Shown here one piece after another: positions 1-10,474 of a stretch of DNA of 64,000 bases (within the stretch, counting starts at the first letter, position 1; the number at the start of each line of letters is the position of its first letter). Origin of the DNA: Chlorops oryzae (Eukaryota; Arthropoda; Insecta; Diptera; Chloropidae); the NCBI GenBank assembly GCA_020466095.1, contig CM035809.1, forward strand, positions 28,983,063-29,047,062, in the 5' to 3' direction. Below the pieces are notes generated by a model, which made no database searches, was not told the DNA's origin, and saw nothing but the letters and a program-made list of their open reading frames with translations. Both the position numbers and the translations under genes were made by a program.

Positions 1-374
1 AGCTGAGCTTCCCAAAGTTGTCCCAAACAAAATTCAGTTACAGAGATTGCTTACCTATTTTTGGTCACTTTTTTCTCAATCTCTGAAGTCAGCTCAACTC
101 AATTGCCGTTGGTCTTTCCTCTCATTCGTATCCTGAATTAGAGTGTGAGTATGTGTTTTATGTTTGCTTGCGAGTTTCCTTCGTCCATTCCTTCATATTC
201 ATTTTGTAGGGGAGAAACCTAATCAAATAGTGGCAGCATGGTTCATTTGATCCCATTTGACCCACTTGGAAATTTGTTCCGTTTCCGGCTCACTACTCTC
301 CGGTATACTTATATATTCATTGCGGTGCAAGTGTGCCCATGTGTGTGGGAGTGTGTGTGTGTGCTCGGATTGTT
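1..374. other. No feature seen; AT-rich DNA
   Basis: Nothing coding or repetitive could be supported here apart from a short (GT)n-like run near 347-362. Read on both strands. Confidence 0.5.
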
Positions 375-897
375 ACCCTGCAGGAAGCCTGTCGGCACAT
401 GACCCAATGTCTACAATGAGTCAATAGGTATAGTTCATCTCTGTCGACCATGTCAACAAGAAGTCTACATATTTAGATAGAAACAATCAAAGAGGTTTCT
501 ACAGCTAGATTTCATTCATTTAACATATTTGCTGAACACATCTCAGAGGCCTCAATAGCATAGAGCATGCGTTCTCGCCCAGCAGTCTGAAATCGAGTGC
601 TCGCGCGAGATTTGAACCCGCGATCTTCAGAGCTCAAGGCAAGCACTCAATGCATTGAGCCACCATAGACACACGAATGCCTCTTGCTATTGACGTACTA
701 AATTAAATGCCTTCAAAATGGTTCCCTCGTCAATAGCATGTCTATTGTTTGTCTCCACTATTGTAGGTTTTGCAATGACAAGCAATGTTAATTGTCTATA
801 GCGATTTGCATTGCGAAGGGCATAATTGGTCAGTAGTACTGTTGACGCGGACAGTAGAAAAACAGTATAGATTCACTACTGTCATTTCCTGCAGGGT
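375..897 (-). mobile_element. TIR element with internal tRNA-like module
   Basis: The ends are inverted repeats: ACCCTGCAGGAA at 375-386 and TTCCTGCAGGGT at 886-897. Inside, on the minus strand, lies a tRNA-like segment (about 605-665) with an A-box-like TGGCTCAATGC (complement of 652-662) and a B-box-like GGTTCAAATCT (complement of 608-618). No target duplication is obvious. Similar tRNA-like cores occur at 32.1, 34.3 and 46.7 kb in elements with related CCCAGCGG or CCCTGCAGG ends. It is either a non-autonomous DNA element that captured a tRNA-derived SINE, or two elements at one site. Confidence 0.55.
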
Positions 898-1492
898 TGC
901 TACTCGTGCAATCAAGATTGGAGCGTGCCACTATGCCATGACAAACGGAGACACAAAACCCACGGAGGATTTTCTTTCGGAAAAGAAAAGTGTAAATATT
1001 CTTGAACCTAGAGTAGACCTGAAAAGTTTCTGATGAACGAAATCCAACAATTCTTTTTTTTTTTGTGTTTAAGTTTCTTTTTTTTTATGCAGCTTTCCCG
1101 CGCACTGCTTTCCATGGAATTATTTTCCCTTTCGATTCATAGGTCTCGAAGTTCACGTCTGTCTTTGCTTCACATTTCATTCGAAATTGAAAGAAATCTG
1201 AAATAATGGAATAATTTAAGAGAATATCGCAGCTGCTTGAAATTCAGTTTCCTTTCATTTTTATTTTTCGTCACCATTGAACTGGAAGGATTTTCGCGAG
1301 AAAATACTGCCAGTTTTTTATTTTTATTTTTATTGTAAGTACCTACAGTAATATAAAAGAAAGAGGTTTCATTTCATTTATGTTTTGTTATTTATTCTTT
1401 TGCCTCGACGCTTGACTGGCTATAAATTGTCTATTGAGGTCCTAAAAAGCTTTCCGGGCGATCTGTTTTTGATTCATTCTCAGGAGAGCAAT
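898..1492. other. No gene; AT-rich with poly(T)
   Basis: Contains poly(T) runs (about 1051-1087) and no supported coding or structural feature. A short open frame crossing 785-1033 overlaps the transposon end and has no recognisable domain. Confidence 0.5.
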
Positions 1493-1795
1493 TTTGAATG
1501 AATCACAGCATCAAGCTTAGGAAGAATACTTGAAAAAAAAAACAATTAAAAACTCCCCATTTTAGCTATGAAAAGGTATCATGAGGTTCTTCGCCCTTAA
1601 ATTTATCGCATTACGGACCATTTTGTCCCCACATAATTTTAACGATTTATAGCATTTAATATTTGAATTCTTCATTCTCATTGATTCTTCATATATTTTA
1701 CCTGGTTTCCAATAGTGCAAGCTTCATTCAACTGTGTTCTTGATTGTAACTGGTTCGATATATTTCCATGCGTTGATTATCTGCTAGAATTCCTA
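1493..1795 (+). repeat. Dispersed duplicate of 15561-15861
   Basis: About 300 bp directly upstream of the CACTGAG MITE are nearly identical to 15561-15861, including the MITE at the same internal position. The homology stops at the far MITE end, where 2437 and 16497 onward differ. Either the MITE sits at the end of a longer repeat, or a segment including it was copied over about 14 kb. Confidence 0.75.
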
Positions 1796-2436
1796 CACTG
1801 AGCGAACTTAACCATGATTTTTTTAAAAGGGCCCATTGCTATTCACAGTCCTTTTGATTTTCGAGCAGAACAAAAATTTCAAAAGAAAAATGGTTGAGTC
1901 AACACCATTTTTGGTTGATTTGAAAGGAAATTTGTTTAATTACATTTTTTTACGTTCGTATAATTCTCATTTAGTTTATAAAATAGGACATATAAGATAT
2001 TTATTCATCTTAGAACTTTTTAAGCATTGCGAAAGCAGTCACGACGACGGAGTGACAAAATCGGATGAAGTCCATCCGATGGCTATTTTGTGGGGTTATG
2101 TTCAGCAGAGGGCTCTGTGGCCATTTGCTTTCAACGTTAAATAAATTTGTTTTGACATTTCTTCTTTTATGGGTATTTTAGAAATTTTTTTTTTATTTTA
2201 AAAATTATCTTGTCATTTCAATTATGTCCGTGGTTAGCTCAAAAATTTAAATTTTAAATCCATTTTTGAAAATTATCATTTCAATTCAACCTGAAATATG
2301 GTTGATTCAAAAGGAAAATCTTTAATTTTTTGCAACAAGAAAAATTGTTAAAATTAAAAATATTCCTTGTTGAAGCCAGTTTTGTATGTTTTTCCTTTTG
2401 ATTTAACCAGTTTTCTGGTTGATTTTTTTCTCTGTG
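1796..2436 (+). mobile_element. CACTGAG-end MITE, copy 1
   Basis: One of five copies (others at 15862, 27257, 42718 and, inverted, 55104). The left end starts CACTGAGCGAA; the right end reads TTTTTTTCTCTGTG, giving an imperfect inverted repeat CACWGAGMRAA. TA flanks both sides here (1794-1795 and 2437-2438). The element is about 640 bp and AT-rich. A 102-codon open frame (1836-2144) is partly kept between copies but has no recognised domain. The class is uncertain: CACTG ends with a 2-bp duplication may fit the CACTA/Mirage/Chapaev group. Confidence 0.8.
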
Positions 2437-2438
2437 TA

Positions 2439-3409
2439 AGGAAAATCTGAAAAAACGCTCTCCTGTTACTTGCGTTTTTTTTCGCTCGGTTAAGGCTCGA
2501 TATCACACCAAAATGTCGACCCAAAAATAGTGGCAACGCTGGCTTAGATATGCCCCATTGCTTGCGAGGATGTTCTTTTTTTTTTACATCTGTTTCTAAA
2601 TTCCAAAAACGTCATAATTTTCCACTCCATTCGAACAACGTCGAAAAACTCATTTAATTTAATGTTCCAACATCAAATTTAATGTAGAAACTTTCAAAGT
2701 AACCAAAATGAGATGAAACACGAAACTAAAAAAAAAAAAAAAATGAAAACTGCTTTCGGTGCCAGAAATGCGTCATTTACCTGAGTTTGCTAAACTTTTT
2801 CCGCACTGAGTGGCAACTTTGAAGCTAGTAACAGCACATTCAGCCCACCCACAGACGACCACAATTAAACCGAGGCTGCTTCGTCCATTTTGTGTTTTTG
2901 TGAAACTTGCTAAAATTGCAATTTCACAATTTAGCACTGAGCCGAAAACGGACAAGGACGATTAGAATAGTTAAAGCTTCAGTTCACCGTGTCCTGGCAT
3001 GATCTCACACACATTGGTTGCAATGATAGCAATGTTGTATATGCTTGGAAGTCTACTTTCAGGTGCAGGAGCAGCATTTTAAGCATTTTGAGTATTTTGA
3101 GAATTTTGCTGCCAAGTAGGTACGATACTAATATGAAGAAACTCGTCACCTGTCGTCGACAAATCCTACGACCTACATATGTATGAGTGAGAGAGTCCTT
3201 TTTTTGGGTAGAATTGAAAGTTTCCGACATTTATTTTTCACAACTTCATGCCCTGTTGCAAGACAACACAGCAGAAGATCTTACTTGTGATGTTCTCTGG
3301 AGCAGTTTCCGTTGTTCTTACCAGGGAGGTTTTTTGGAGGTTCAAACGTCTTCCGAAATGCGAGGAAACACAAGAGGAAGCTTTGAGAGTTATGGAATAC
3401 ATAGAATAA
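2439..3409. other. No gene supported
   Basis: AT-rich DNA. Several frames of 60-98 codons overlap each other on both strands (2354-3483) without domain signal or codon bias, so I treat them as chance. Confidence 0.45.
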
Positions 3410-4515
3410 GCGAAAAATTCGAAGAATTTTGGCGTCAACATTTTTTCAAGAAACCGATTACAACTAGTCTAGTTTTGGTCTAGTTCCAAACTGGTCCCAA
3501 AAGGACCATTTTTTTTTTTTAATTTAGTGCTAAAATTCTTAGAATTTTTCACTAATTCTATATATCAATTTTCATCCAAATCGGACGCCATGAATTTTTC
3601 GGATTTTTTTGGTTTTTGGTCCATAACTATCTAAACTTCCTCTAACAGGTTAAAATTGGTTTGGTTAGTGTGGTTATATGAAAATTTATATATAGTATAA
3701 GTGAAAATTTCTAAGAATTTTGGCGTCAACATTTTTTCAAGAAACCGATTACAACTAGTCTAGTTTTGGTCTAGTTCCAAACTGGTCCCAAAAGGACCAC
3801 TTTTTTTTTTTAATTTAGTGCTAAAATTCTTAGAATTTTTCACTAATTCTATATATCAATTTTCATCCAAATCGGACGCCATGAATTTTTCGGATTTTTT
3901 GGTTTTTGGTCCATAACTATCTAAACTTCCTCTAACAGGTTAGAATTGGTTTGGTTAGTGTGGTTATATGAAAATTTATATATAGTATAAGTGAAAATTT
4001 CTAAGAATTTTGGCGTCAACATTTTTTCAAGAAACCGATCACAACTAGTCTAGTTTTGGTCTAGTTCCAAACTGGTCCCAAAAGGACCACTTTTTTTTTT
4101 TAATTTAGTGCTAAAATTCTTAGAATTTTTCACTAATTCTATATATCAATTTTCATCCAAATCGGACGCCATGAATTTTTCGGATTTTTTTGGTTTTTGG
4201 TCCATAACTATCTAAACTTCCTCTAACAGGTTAGAATTGGTTTGGTTAGTGTGGTTATATGAAAATTTATATATACAATAAGTGAAAAATTCTAAGAATT
4301 TTGGCGTCAAAATTTTTTCAAGAAACCGATACAACTAGTCTAGTTTTGGTCTAGTTCTAAACTGGTCCGAAAAGGACCACTTTTTTTTGAAAAAAATTTA
4401 GTGCTAAAATTCTTAGAATTTTTCACTAATTCTAAATATCAATTTTCATCCAAATCGAACGCCATGAATTTTTTCGGATTTTTTTGGTTTTTGGTCCATA
4501 ACTCTCTAAACTTTC
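3410..4515 (+). repeat. 290-bp tandem array, four palindromic units
   Basis: Units start at 3410, 3701, 3991 and 4282 (period 290-291 bp); the last is partial and more diverged. Each unit contains a long internal inverted repeat: AGTGAAAAATTCTAAGAATT near the start and its complement about 140 bp later. A middle segment repeats ACTAGTCTAGTTTTGGTCTAG and CTGGTCCCAAAAGGACCA, both partly palindromic. Units 2 and 3 are nearly identical, which implies recent amplification or homogenisation. A rearranged relative lies at 38650-38935. It may be a satellite grown from a foldback MITE. Confidence 0.9.
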
Positions 4516-5285
4516 TCTAGCCCCCCAAATTTTTTTGCGCTAAGTGTCTTATAATTGTTCTGTGGAAAATATAAGCACTATCAAATCACTCTTTCTCTGG
4601 ACACGCCACTGCCCTGAATTTACCATAAGCCACGTGTATTTTTTTACACGATTTTTTAGTACTACTTGTAGTATTTTCGAGGAACCAATCCACCGAATCT
4701 TAAAGACTCTTTGATGCACAATCCTTCGACAACCAAATTACTTTTTCAATTTCGTGGAATTATGTATGTGGCTCGTTAAATTCGTTTCAGCGTAAAGGAC
4801 ATTTCTCTACCACCGAATGGTTATGTTCTGTACGAATGTTGATATTAAATTGGGGGTAAAGAAAAAAAAAAGCGCCACCAAAATGGCGGAAAAAGGTGCA
4901 AAAATTTAAATTACAATTAGATTTACATAATTTATGGCGTTTACTTTCTCTCTTTCAGGCGGTTCACTCAATCACTCAGTCACGGCGACCATCAATGGGT
5001 GTATCATCCCCGCACGAATGTCGTATGCGCAGCGCGTATTCGAAAAAAAAAACCTGAGCTCGCAAAGAATCGAAGTGACTTTTGCTCGTTCAGTGAAGGC
5101 CCAAAGCAATTTTTTCGCAGCATTCCCACATCAACGGTGAATGCCATTGCATCATTCATCAATTTCACTTGACTTCTGAAGTGATCAACTTGTACAGCGG
5201 CTCACAAGTTCCGCATAAAGGAAGCGCAGACCGCATCAGCACAGGCGGCTGAAAAGCGAAAAACGTTTAAGCACAGGTAAGTTCG
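4516..5285. other. No gene supported
   Basis: Ordinary AT-rich sequence. A 68-codon frame at 4934-5140 has no recognisable features. Confidence 0.45.
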
Positions 5286-5412
5286 TACATACACCCTGCA
5301 GTAATTGGGACCAGTTCGGGGTCGAATGCGAGTCGGTCTTAAAGAGGTCGCCTTTCCATACATTCAACTCCCCTTTTTTAACGTACCCAGCGGGAAAACG
5401 TAAGGCATAGTA

Positions 5413-5657
5413 GGTAGGTAGGTAGGTTGAAGTGGCTGCCACTTAGGCCGTTAATCGGCCCATTTTGATACCAAGGAGGTTTTCTTGTGTTTGTGTGAGT
5501 GTATGTCTTTTTATGTAGTGTGCCCCTCACATGCGATTTTTGAAAAACCAGTGCTAGGCTGGGAACATTACACTCCGTTTCGCCTGTGCCGGGAATCGAA
5601 CCTCGGACCCTGAGATCAAGAGCATAGCACGCATCCGCTACGCTATCCCAGAGCCAC
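5413..5657 (-). mobile_element. tRNA-derived SINE with 12-bp TSD
   Basis: Minus-strand SINE of about 245 bp. The tRNA-like head carries a textbook A box TAGCGTAGCGG (complement of 5635-5645) and B box GGTTCGATTCC (complement of 5592-5602). The body ends in a simple tail of ACCT repeats (5413-5427). The insertion is bracketed by TAAGGCATAGTA at 5401-5412 and 5658-5669, the signature of LINE-driven target-primed insertion. The intact Pol III promoter suggests it could once be transcribed. The parent tRNA is not obvious from the sequence. Confidence 0.88.
5592..5645 (-). promoter_or_regulatory. Internal Pol III promoter of the SINE
   Basis: The A box (5635-5645) matches TRGCNNAGYGG and the B box (5592-5602) matches GGTTCGANNCC. 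They are spaced about 33 bp apart, as in tRNA genes. Confidence 0.8.
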
Positions 5658-5756
5658 TAAGGCATAGTAAGACAAAAAAGAATATTTGAGGTTAAGGTGC
5701 ATTGATCGAAGAACACATTATTTTTAACATGTCGATGTCATAAAGAAAATGTAAGG

Positions 5757-6382
5757 TAGGGATGGGCTAAATGGAAAAATACATCGATTTATTTAAAAAG
5801 CATCGAAATTGAAACGATACAATCGGGGGAGAAATTTCGAGCTTTCGATATATCGAATTATAAATACCAATTAAAAATGACTATTGTACTAATATACAGT
5901 GTACCTTCTGCTTGGGGAGAACCCTCCTAAGCGGACACTACTCTAAACGGACAGATTTCAGGAATTTTCTAGTGCTCCTGCTTCTCAAATACTTTCCTCT
6001 TAAGCGAATACCTCTGTTAAGCGGACATATATTTGGATCCCGTAGGTGTCTGCTTAAGACAGAGTACACTGTACATATTTTAGACAAAATTGGAGTGTAC
6101 AAAAGGACGTTTTCGAGTTCTCAGATGGAATGATAAAATATCATACGAATTGATACGATAAGATAAGACATGAACGATTAAAATGCCGCTTTATATCCAA
6201 GAGAAATACGTGTGAAGCACATGTTTACAATGACAGACATATACAAAATATCGCTTTCGATGTCGGAAAAAGTATATCGATGTACGATATATCGCCGAGC
6301 AAAAATATCAGTATACATTTTCGATATATTGTTTTAAAAATATCGATGTTTTGATATATCGATGTTTTTTGGCCCAACCCTA
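5757..6382 (+). mobile_element. hAT-type MITE, TAGGGATGGGC family, copy 1
   Basis: Starts TAGGGATGGGC and ends GGCCCAACCCTA, flanked by ATGTAAGG (5749-5756) and ATGTAAAG (6383-6390), an 8-bp duplication with one mismatch as expected for hAT. Both subterminal zones are packed with ATCGATA-like motifs. A pogo-like insert sits at 5897-6071. A second copy lies at 27507-28310. There is no transposase relic, so it is non-autonomous. Confidence 0.88.
5897..6071. mobile_element. pogo-like MITE nested in hAT
   Basis: CAGTGTAC ends in inverted orientation, flanked by TA on both sides (5895-5896, 6072-6073). The interior has several 'taagcggac' motifs, a pattern I associate with pogo/Tigger-type termini. 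It also occurs in the 27.5-kb copy of the host hAT (27834-27984, with a 24-bp deletion), so it entered before that family spread. Confidence 0.65.
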
Positions 6383-6469
6383 ATGTAAAGCCTTCCGTTT
6401 TGCATTACCTTTGAATGCAATTTATAATTAAGAATTTTTAAATAACTCCTTTTTTCCCTCACTTTTCAA

Positions 6470-6624
6470 CAGTGCCGTAGCAACCATAGGGGAAAGAGGG
6501 GGCTTTGCCCCCCACGCATTTTTGTTTTTGCCCATGAAAAAAATTTAAAAAATAATTTTGCCCCCCACGCAAATTGGAAAAATAATTTTTCCCCCTCACG
6601 CAAAACAGAATTGCTACGGCACTG
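6470..6624. mobile_element. hAT-type palindromic MITE, 155 bp
   Basis: Perfect 14-bp inverted ends CAGTGCCGTAGCAA (6470-6483) and their complement (6611-6624). The target duplication CTTTTCAA is perfect at 6462-6469 and 6625-6632; 8 bp fits hAT. The interior has repeated GCCCCCCACGC blocks. Confidence 0.9.
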
Positions 6625-6659
6625 CTTTTCAATGCAAAAAACAATGTTTAAGTGATGAC

Positions 6660-6900
6660 CAGGGCTCGGATATATATGCATTTATAAATTTAAAGCATAC
6701 TTTATGGAGTAAAAATTTTGTTCAACTCACATAAAGTTAAGATTCAAATAGATTTTTAACTTCAATAAGAATTTTTATGAAGGTAGAAAAGCCGTTTGAA
6801 GTTCAACTTCACTAGACTCATTCGCAAAATGTTGATAAGAAAAGTTCTTCCCCCATAAAGTATGCTTTAAATATATAAATGCATATATATCCGAGCCCTG
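6660..6900. mobile_element. hAT-type MITE, CAGGGCTCGG family, copy 1
   Basis: Long near-perfect inverted ends (about 45 bp) start CAGGGCTCGGATATATATG. The 8-bp duplication GTGATGAC is perfect (6652-6659 and 6901-6908). A second copy lies at 36397-36634 with its own duplication. It sits 27 bp beyond the preceding hAT MITE's duplication. Confidence 0.93.
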
Positions 6901-6908
6901 GTGATGAC

Positions 6909-7689
6909 ACATTACTTTTCTGTTCATCACTTATTGGATTTCGTTTCTTTTCGAATTAATAAAATAATTCATATTAAATAATTGTCATTAAAATCATGCC
7001 GTACACAATTTCCCGCTGGGTTGGGCTGTTATTGAAAAACCATCGGTCGCAATTCAAAGCTTGCGGGTTTGGTTATGGGTGAGTCGCCTTTGAGTCCTTT
7101 TGTCTTTAAATGAGGTTAATCAAAGCAAAAGGTTAACCCTATACCGACCGCGTTTCGTATATATTTGGGACTGGTCCTATATGGACTCATCTAGGTCCGG
7201 TCTTTTTTTTTACACGGAAACCATTTCATTTCATACAAAGCTAGGTATGTATGTATGAATAGATGTAAGCATTGCCATTTACACGCCATGCACTGTCAAA
7301 ATGTAATAGATTTATATTTCATATCTTCTGGCGTGTGATGATGAGTGCGACAGTGTGATAAATGCATGTAAAAGTGCCGTTTTGAGGGATTCTCAAAAAC
7401 AAAAAATGGCTAAACAAGAGATGTCCGTCTAAATTGGCAAATAAGCTAAGCGTCCATTTAATCAAAATTAGGGGGTAAAAAAAAAACGATTTTTTTCACT
7501 AAAATACCACTGTGCGTCCCACGAAATGAGCGACGTCTGGCATGGGTGGTACATACATACATACGTACATAAAAAGTTGAAGTCCTCTTGAATGCAATAA
7601 TTTTCGGTTCCTAGCAAAAAGTTTTTTTTTTTTTATTGCGAAACTGACAACAATCAGGACAAGAAAAAGCAATTGTAATCGTAATCCTT
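6909..7689. other. No gene; possible lone transposon end
   Basis: TTAACCCTATACCGACCGCG near 7135 looks like a piggyBac-type end, but no partner end was found. Short CATA repeats lie at 7556-7572. Confidence 0.35.
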
Positions 7690-8115
7690 TTATGATTTCT
7701 CTGTTTCGGTTTCTTCTTCCTCATTTCGTAATCCAAGCATGCTGAACACGTTTATAATCCCATCCCAGTCTCTTCTCTGAACTATAACATCCCAAGGACA
7801 TTTTGCACATGTCCGAAAGTCAAGTCAGCCGTCTTTTGCTATTGCGTTGGGTTCCTCTTTTTTCACGAATTTTTTTCAAGGTATTGTATCCTTTTTAATT
7901 TTTGTTCTGAATCCGTGGTAATTTTGTTAACTTAGCTTGAAACGCCCACTGATGACGCTAAAAACCAAATTCATTAACCAGAATTAAGTGAATTCGTATG
8001 CTGAAAGTTCCATCACAGCCAAGATAAAAGTGGAGTATCCATTAGGTAAATTGGGACGGAATTTTGGTAAAAATGAAATTATTTAATAAACGAATTTTAA
8101 ATAAAAAAAAAATAA
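7690..8115 (+). repeat. Diverged local duplication, left copy
   Basis: Aligns by eye with 8325-8770. Shared landmarks are 'cctcatttcgtaatcc', 'attgcgttgggttcctct', 'cgcccactgatgac' and the tail 'attttggtaaaaatg'. Many 1-10 base indels separate the copies. No coding potential was recognised. Confidence 0.75.
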
Positions 8116-8324
8116 TTTCAACCGAAACTTTCAAGAGTCCGAACAGTGTAGGCACAAGATTGCTTGCCTTGAAACGTGCTTATATCGGACGTCCACGTTT
8201 CTAATACATGTCCCTGTGCCTTGTGAACAACTGGGTTCCTGTGCAAATGTCATGAGTTATTGAATAATGCAAAAACCGGTTCAAAGTTCGTGACTCACGA
8301 TGATGTACGATACCGGGTGTATGG

Positions 8325-8770
8325 CATTTCTCTGTTTGAATTATCTTCCTCATTTCGTAATCCGAGCATGCTGAACATGTTTATAATCCCCCCACACAGT
8401 CCTCTTCTCTGAACTTCATAACATCCGCAAGGACATTTCGCTGCATCATCGTCCAAAAGAGTTCAAGTCAGCGTCGTCTTCGTTGTCTATTGCGTTGGGT
8501 TCCTCTATTTTTCCACGAATTTATATTCAAGGTGATTGGTAGTCCTTTTGTTTTTTTTTTGTTCTTGAATTCGTGGTAATTTTGATAAGCTTCACTTGCC
8601 AACCCGCCCACTGATGACCATAAAAACCCAATAATTTCATTTAACGTATTAATTGAAATCTATTGAAGCTCCATACAGCCAAAAAAATGATATCATTGAG
8701 TAAATGGAGAATTTTGGCTGAAAATGGAATTGATTTAATTTGCAAATCGGATATAAAATAAAAAAGTGTA
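8325..8770 (+). repeat. Diverged local duplication, right copy
   Basis: Direct partner of 7690-8115, at an offset of about 640 bp. This copy is slightly longer because of small insertions. Confidence 0.75.
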
Positions 8771-8789
8771 ATCAACTAATACTGCCAAG

Positions 8790-8855
8790 CTCATCTCTCA
8801 TCCTCGCTCTGAGCCTCGCTCTCATCCTCGCTTTCGTCCTCGCTCTCATCCTCGT
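8790..8855 (+). repeat. 12-bp minisatellite (CTCATCCTCGCT)
   Basis: About five imperfect units of CTCATCCTCGCT/CTCGCTCTGAGC type stand out as a pyrimidine-rich block in AT-rich DNA. Confidence 0.75.
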
Positions 8856-9480
8856 TTGGGGCGATTCTTTCAAGTTAATTGAAAATTTCATAAAAAAAAT
8901 ATAATTACCTACAATAATTTATTTCGACGCTGATATTTATGCAGTGAATTTGATATTTTTTCAAGTGTAAACTCCGAGTTCGATGAGCGGAAAAGAGAGC
9001 TGAGCTGTCCAGGTGCATTTTTGCATATGTCGCTTCAAATTCAATTAAACAAATACGTTTCCATTTTCATCTCATATTAAAAATGTTTTTATTAATGAAA
9101 TGGATTTTGGACTGGAAGGCTTAAGTTTCATCAAAAATAGAAAATATTATTGAAAAAAGTAGTTAAATGAGTGTTACTCAATTTTGGAGTGCAATGAATG
9201 AACGATTGAATTACAAAAATGGACTTAAATGTTCGCACATCAATGGAATTTCACAAAATTTAATTCGGTATTAATAATTTGATCCGATAAAACTTTGTAA
9301 TGCATCGCCGCACAGTGGTTATTTGGGGGCAAAGAGTCAATTTTTCGACAAATTTATTTAAAAAATATTAATGATGCAGTTTTGTAGAGGATTGTCTAAA
9401 TAACAGAAATCCATATTTTTTGTTGGGAAAGATCAAATTTCTGCTATGGTCTGCTATTTTCTAATGTGGAAAAAAATGGA
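8856..9480. other. No gene supported
   Basis: AT-rich sequence. A CACAGTGGTTA motif at 9311 has an inverted match near 10188-10198, but the flanks do not confirm a transposon. Confidence 0.4.
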
Positions 9481-9489
9481 GTTTAATGC

Positions 9490-9763
9490 ATGTGCATCAA
9501 GTTAGCTTGCATATTTTGGAATTTCCCGAAAAAAATTATTGTGCTTCAATGTGCCCACTTTGTGCTATCATGTGCCGTTTTTTCGGGAAATTCGAAAAAG
9601 TGCAAGCTAACTTGACACGAAAAAAAGGACCTTCTCATAAAAATGGTATCCCTTGAGGAATTTTTTTTTTCGAAACGGCACATGATAGCACAAACTGGGC
9701 ACATTACAGCACAATTATTTTTTTCGGAAAATTCCAAAAAGTTCAAGCTAACTTGATGCATAT
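9490..9763. mobile_element. Foldback MITE with 9-bp TSD (MULE-like)
   Basis: Two arms of about 95 bp are inverted repeats starting ATGTGCATCAAGTTAGC and ATATGCATCAAGTTAGC. The arms also share 'tgtgctatcatgtgccg'. The flanks GTTTAATGC (9481-9489 and 9764-9772) are a perfect 9-bp duplication, which fits Mutator-like elements. There is no transposase. Confidence 0.82.
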
Positions 9764-9889
9764 GTTTAATGCTTATTGTATCACATTATGAAAAAAAAAA
9801 ATGCTCGGCTATTTTTAGAAATAATAAATTTTTGAAAAAAAGTCCCTGATAATTATAATATAAATTTCCAAAAAGTTTGATAGTATACT

Positions 9890-10340
9890 TTTAGGGTAAG
9901 CGATTGTAATGACAGGTATGGGCGGTGGGCGTGTCCGAATTTTATGAAACGTTCAGGATCCTTTTGCCTTTTTGATAGTGAGCTGTGTGCACAGTTTCAA
10001 AAAATTGTGATGAAAGGAAAAAAATTTATATGAAAACATCATTTTGGGCTATATGGGCGGTGGATGGTGGGCGTGGCAGATTCTGATGAAACTTCGTTTG
10101 TTTCTTAATTCCATTAAAATAAAGCTCGGTGCCCAATTTGTTTATTATAGGAGCACTCCTACTTTTTGCCAAGAATTTTATGAAGCCTAACCACTGTGTG
10201 CTATTTGGAGGTGTGCTCTCTTTACGTAGAGCCCAAGAACATATTTGAAAATTATCTGTAAAAATATATAATCTAGTATACATGTTATAGTAAAACCTCA
10301 AAACTCCAGGTTTGACCAAGGTTTGACTTTTCAATCCTCA
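9890..10340. repeat. Degenerate 'gtgggcgtggc' dipteran-type repeat
   Basis: Two 'gggcggtgggcgtg' cores (about 9921 and 10056) with loosely repeated surroundings such as 'tgatgaaa'. The same style of sequence occurs at 30.0, 30.77, 32.65 and 32.9 kb. The overlapping 102-codon open frame is not convincing. Confidence 0.45.
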
Positions 10341-10417
10341 GGTCCGACTTGATGTCTTAGTCAAAGCCCAAAGAAATATACATACAAGGAATATAGGAAA
10401 TCTATTTTTAAATTTTA

Positions 10418-10474
10418 CACTGAGAAAAATTTTTGCACAAAAATGAAAACAAAAATTAACTATAGTTTTCAGTG
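10418..10474. mobile_element. 57-bp CACTGAG micro-MITE
   Basis: Starts CACTGAGAAAAATTTTT and ends TTTTCAGTG, flanked by TA. It has the same design as the tandemly repeated units at 37.4-37.8 kb and an oppositely oriented copy at 10769-10823. Confidence 0.6.

Noticed and set aside
1836..2144. 102-codon frame kept in part in several CACTGAG MITE copies
   Set aside because: Conservation follows from the shared transposon sequence; copies contain stops and shifts, and no protein family was recognised.
3410..4515. CRISPR-like array
   Set aside because: Units of 290 bp with no spacers, in eukaryotic DNA; it is an ordinary tandem repeat.
9311..10198. TIR pair CACAGTGGTTA / TAACCACTGTG
   Set aside because: The match is only about 11 bp and no target duplication or related copy was found.
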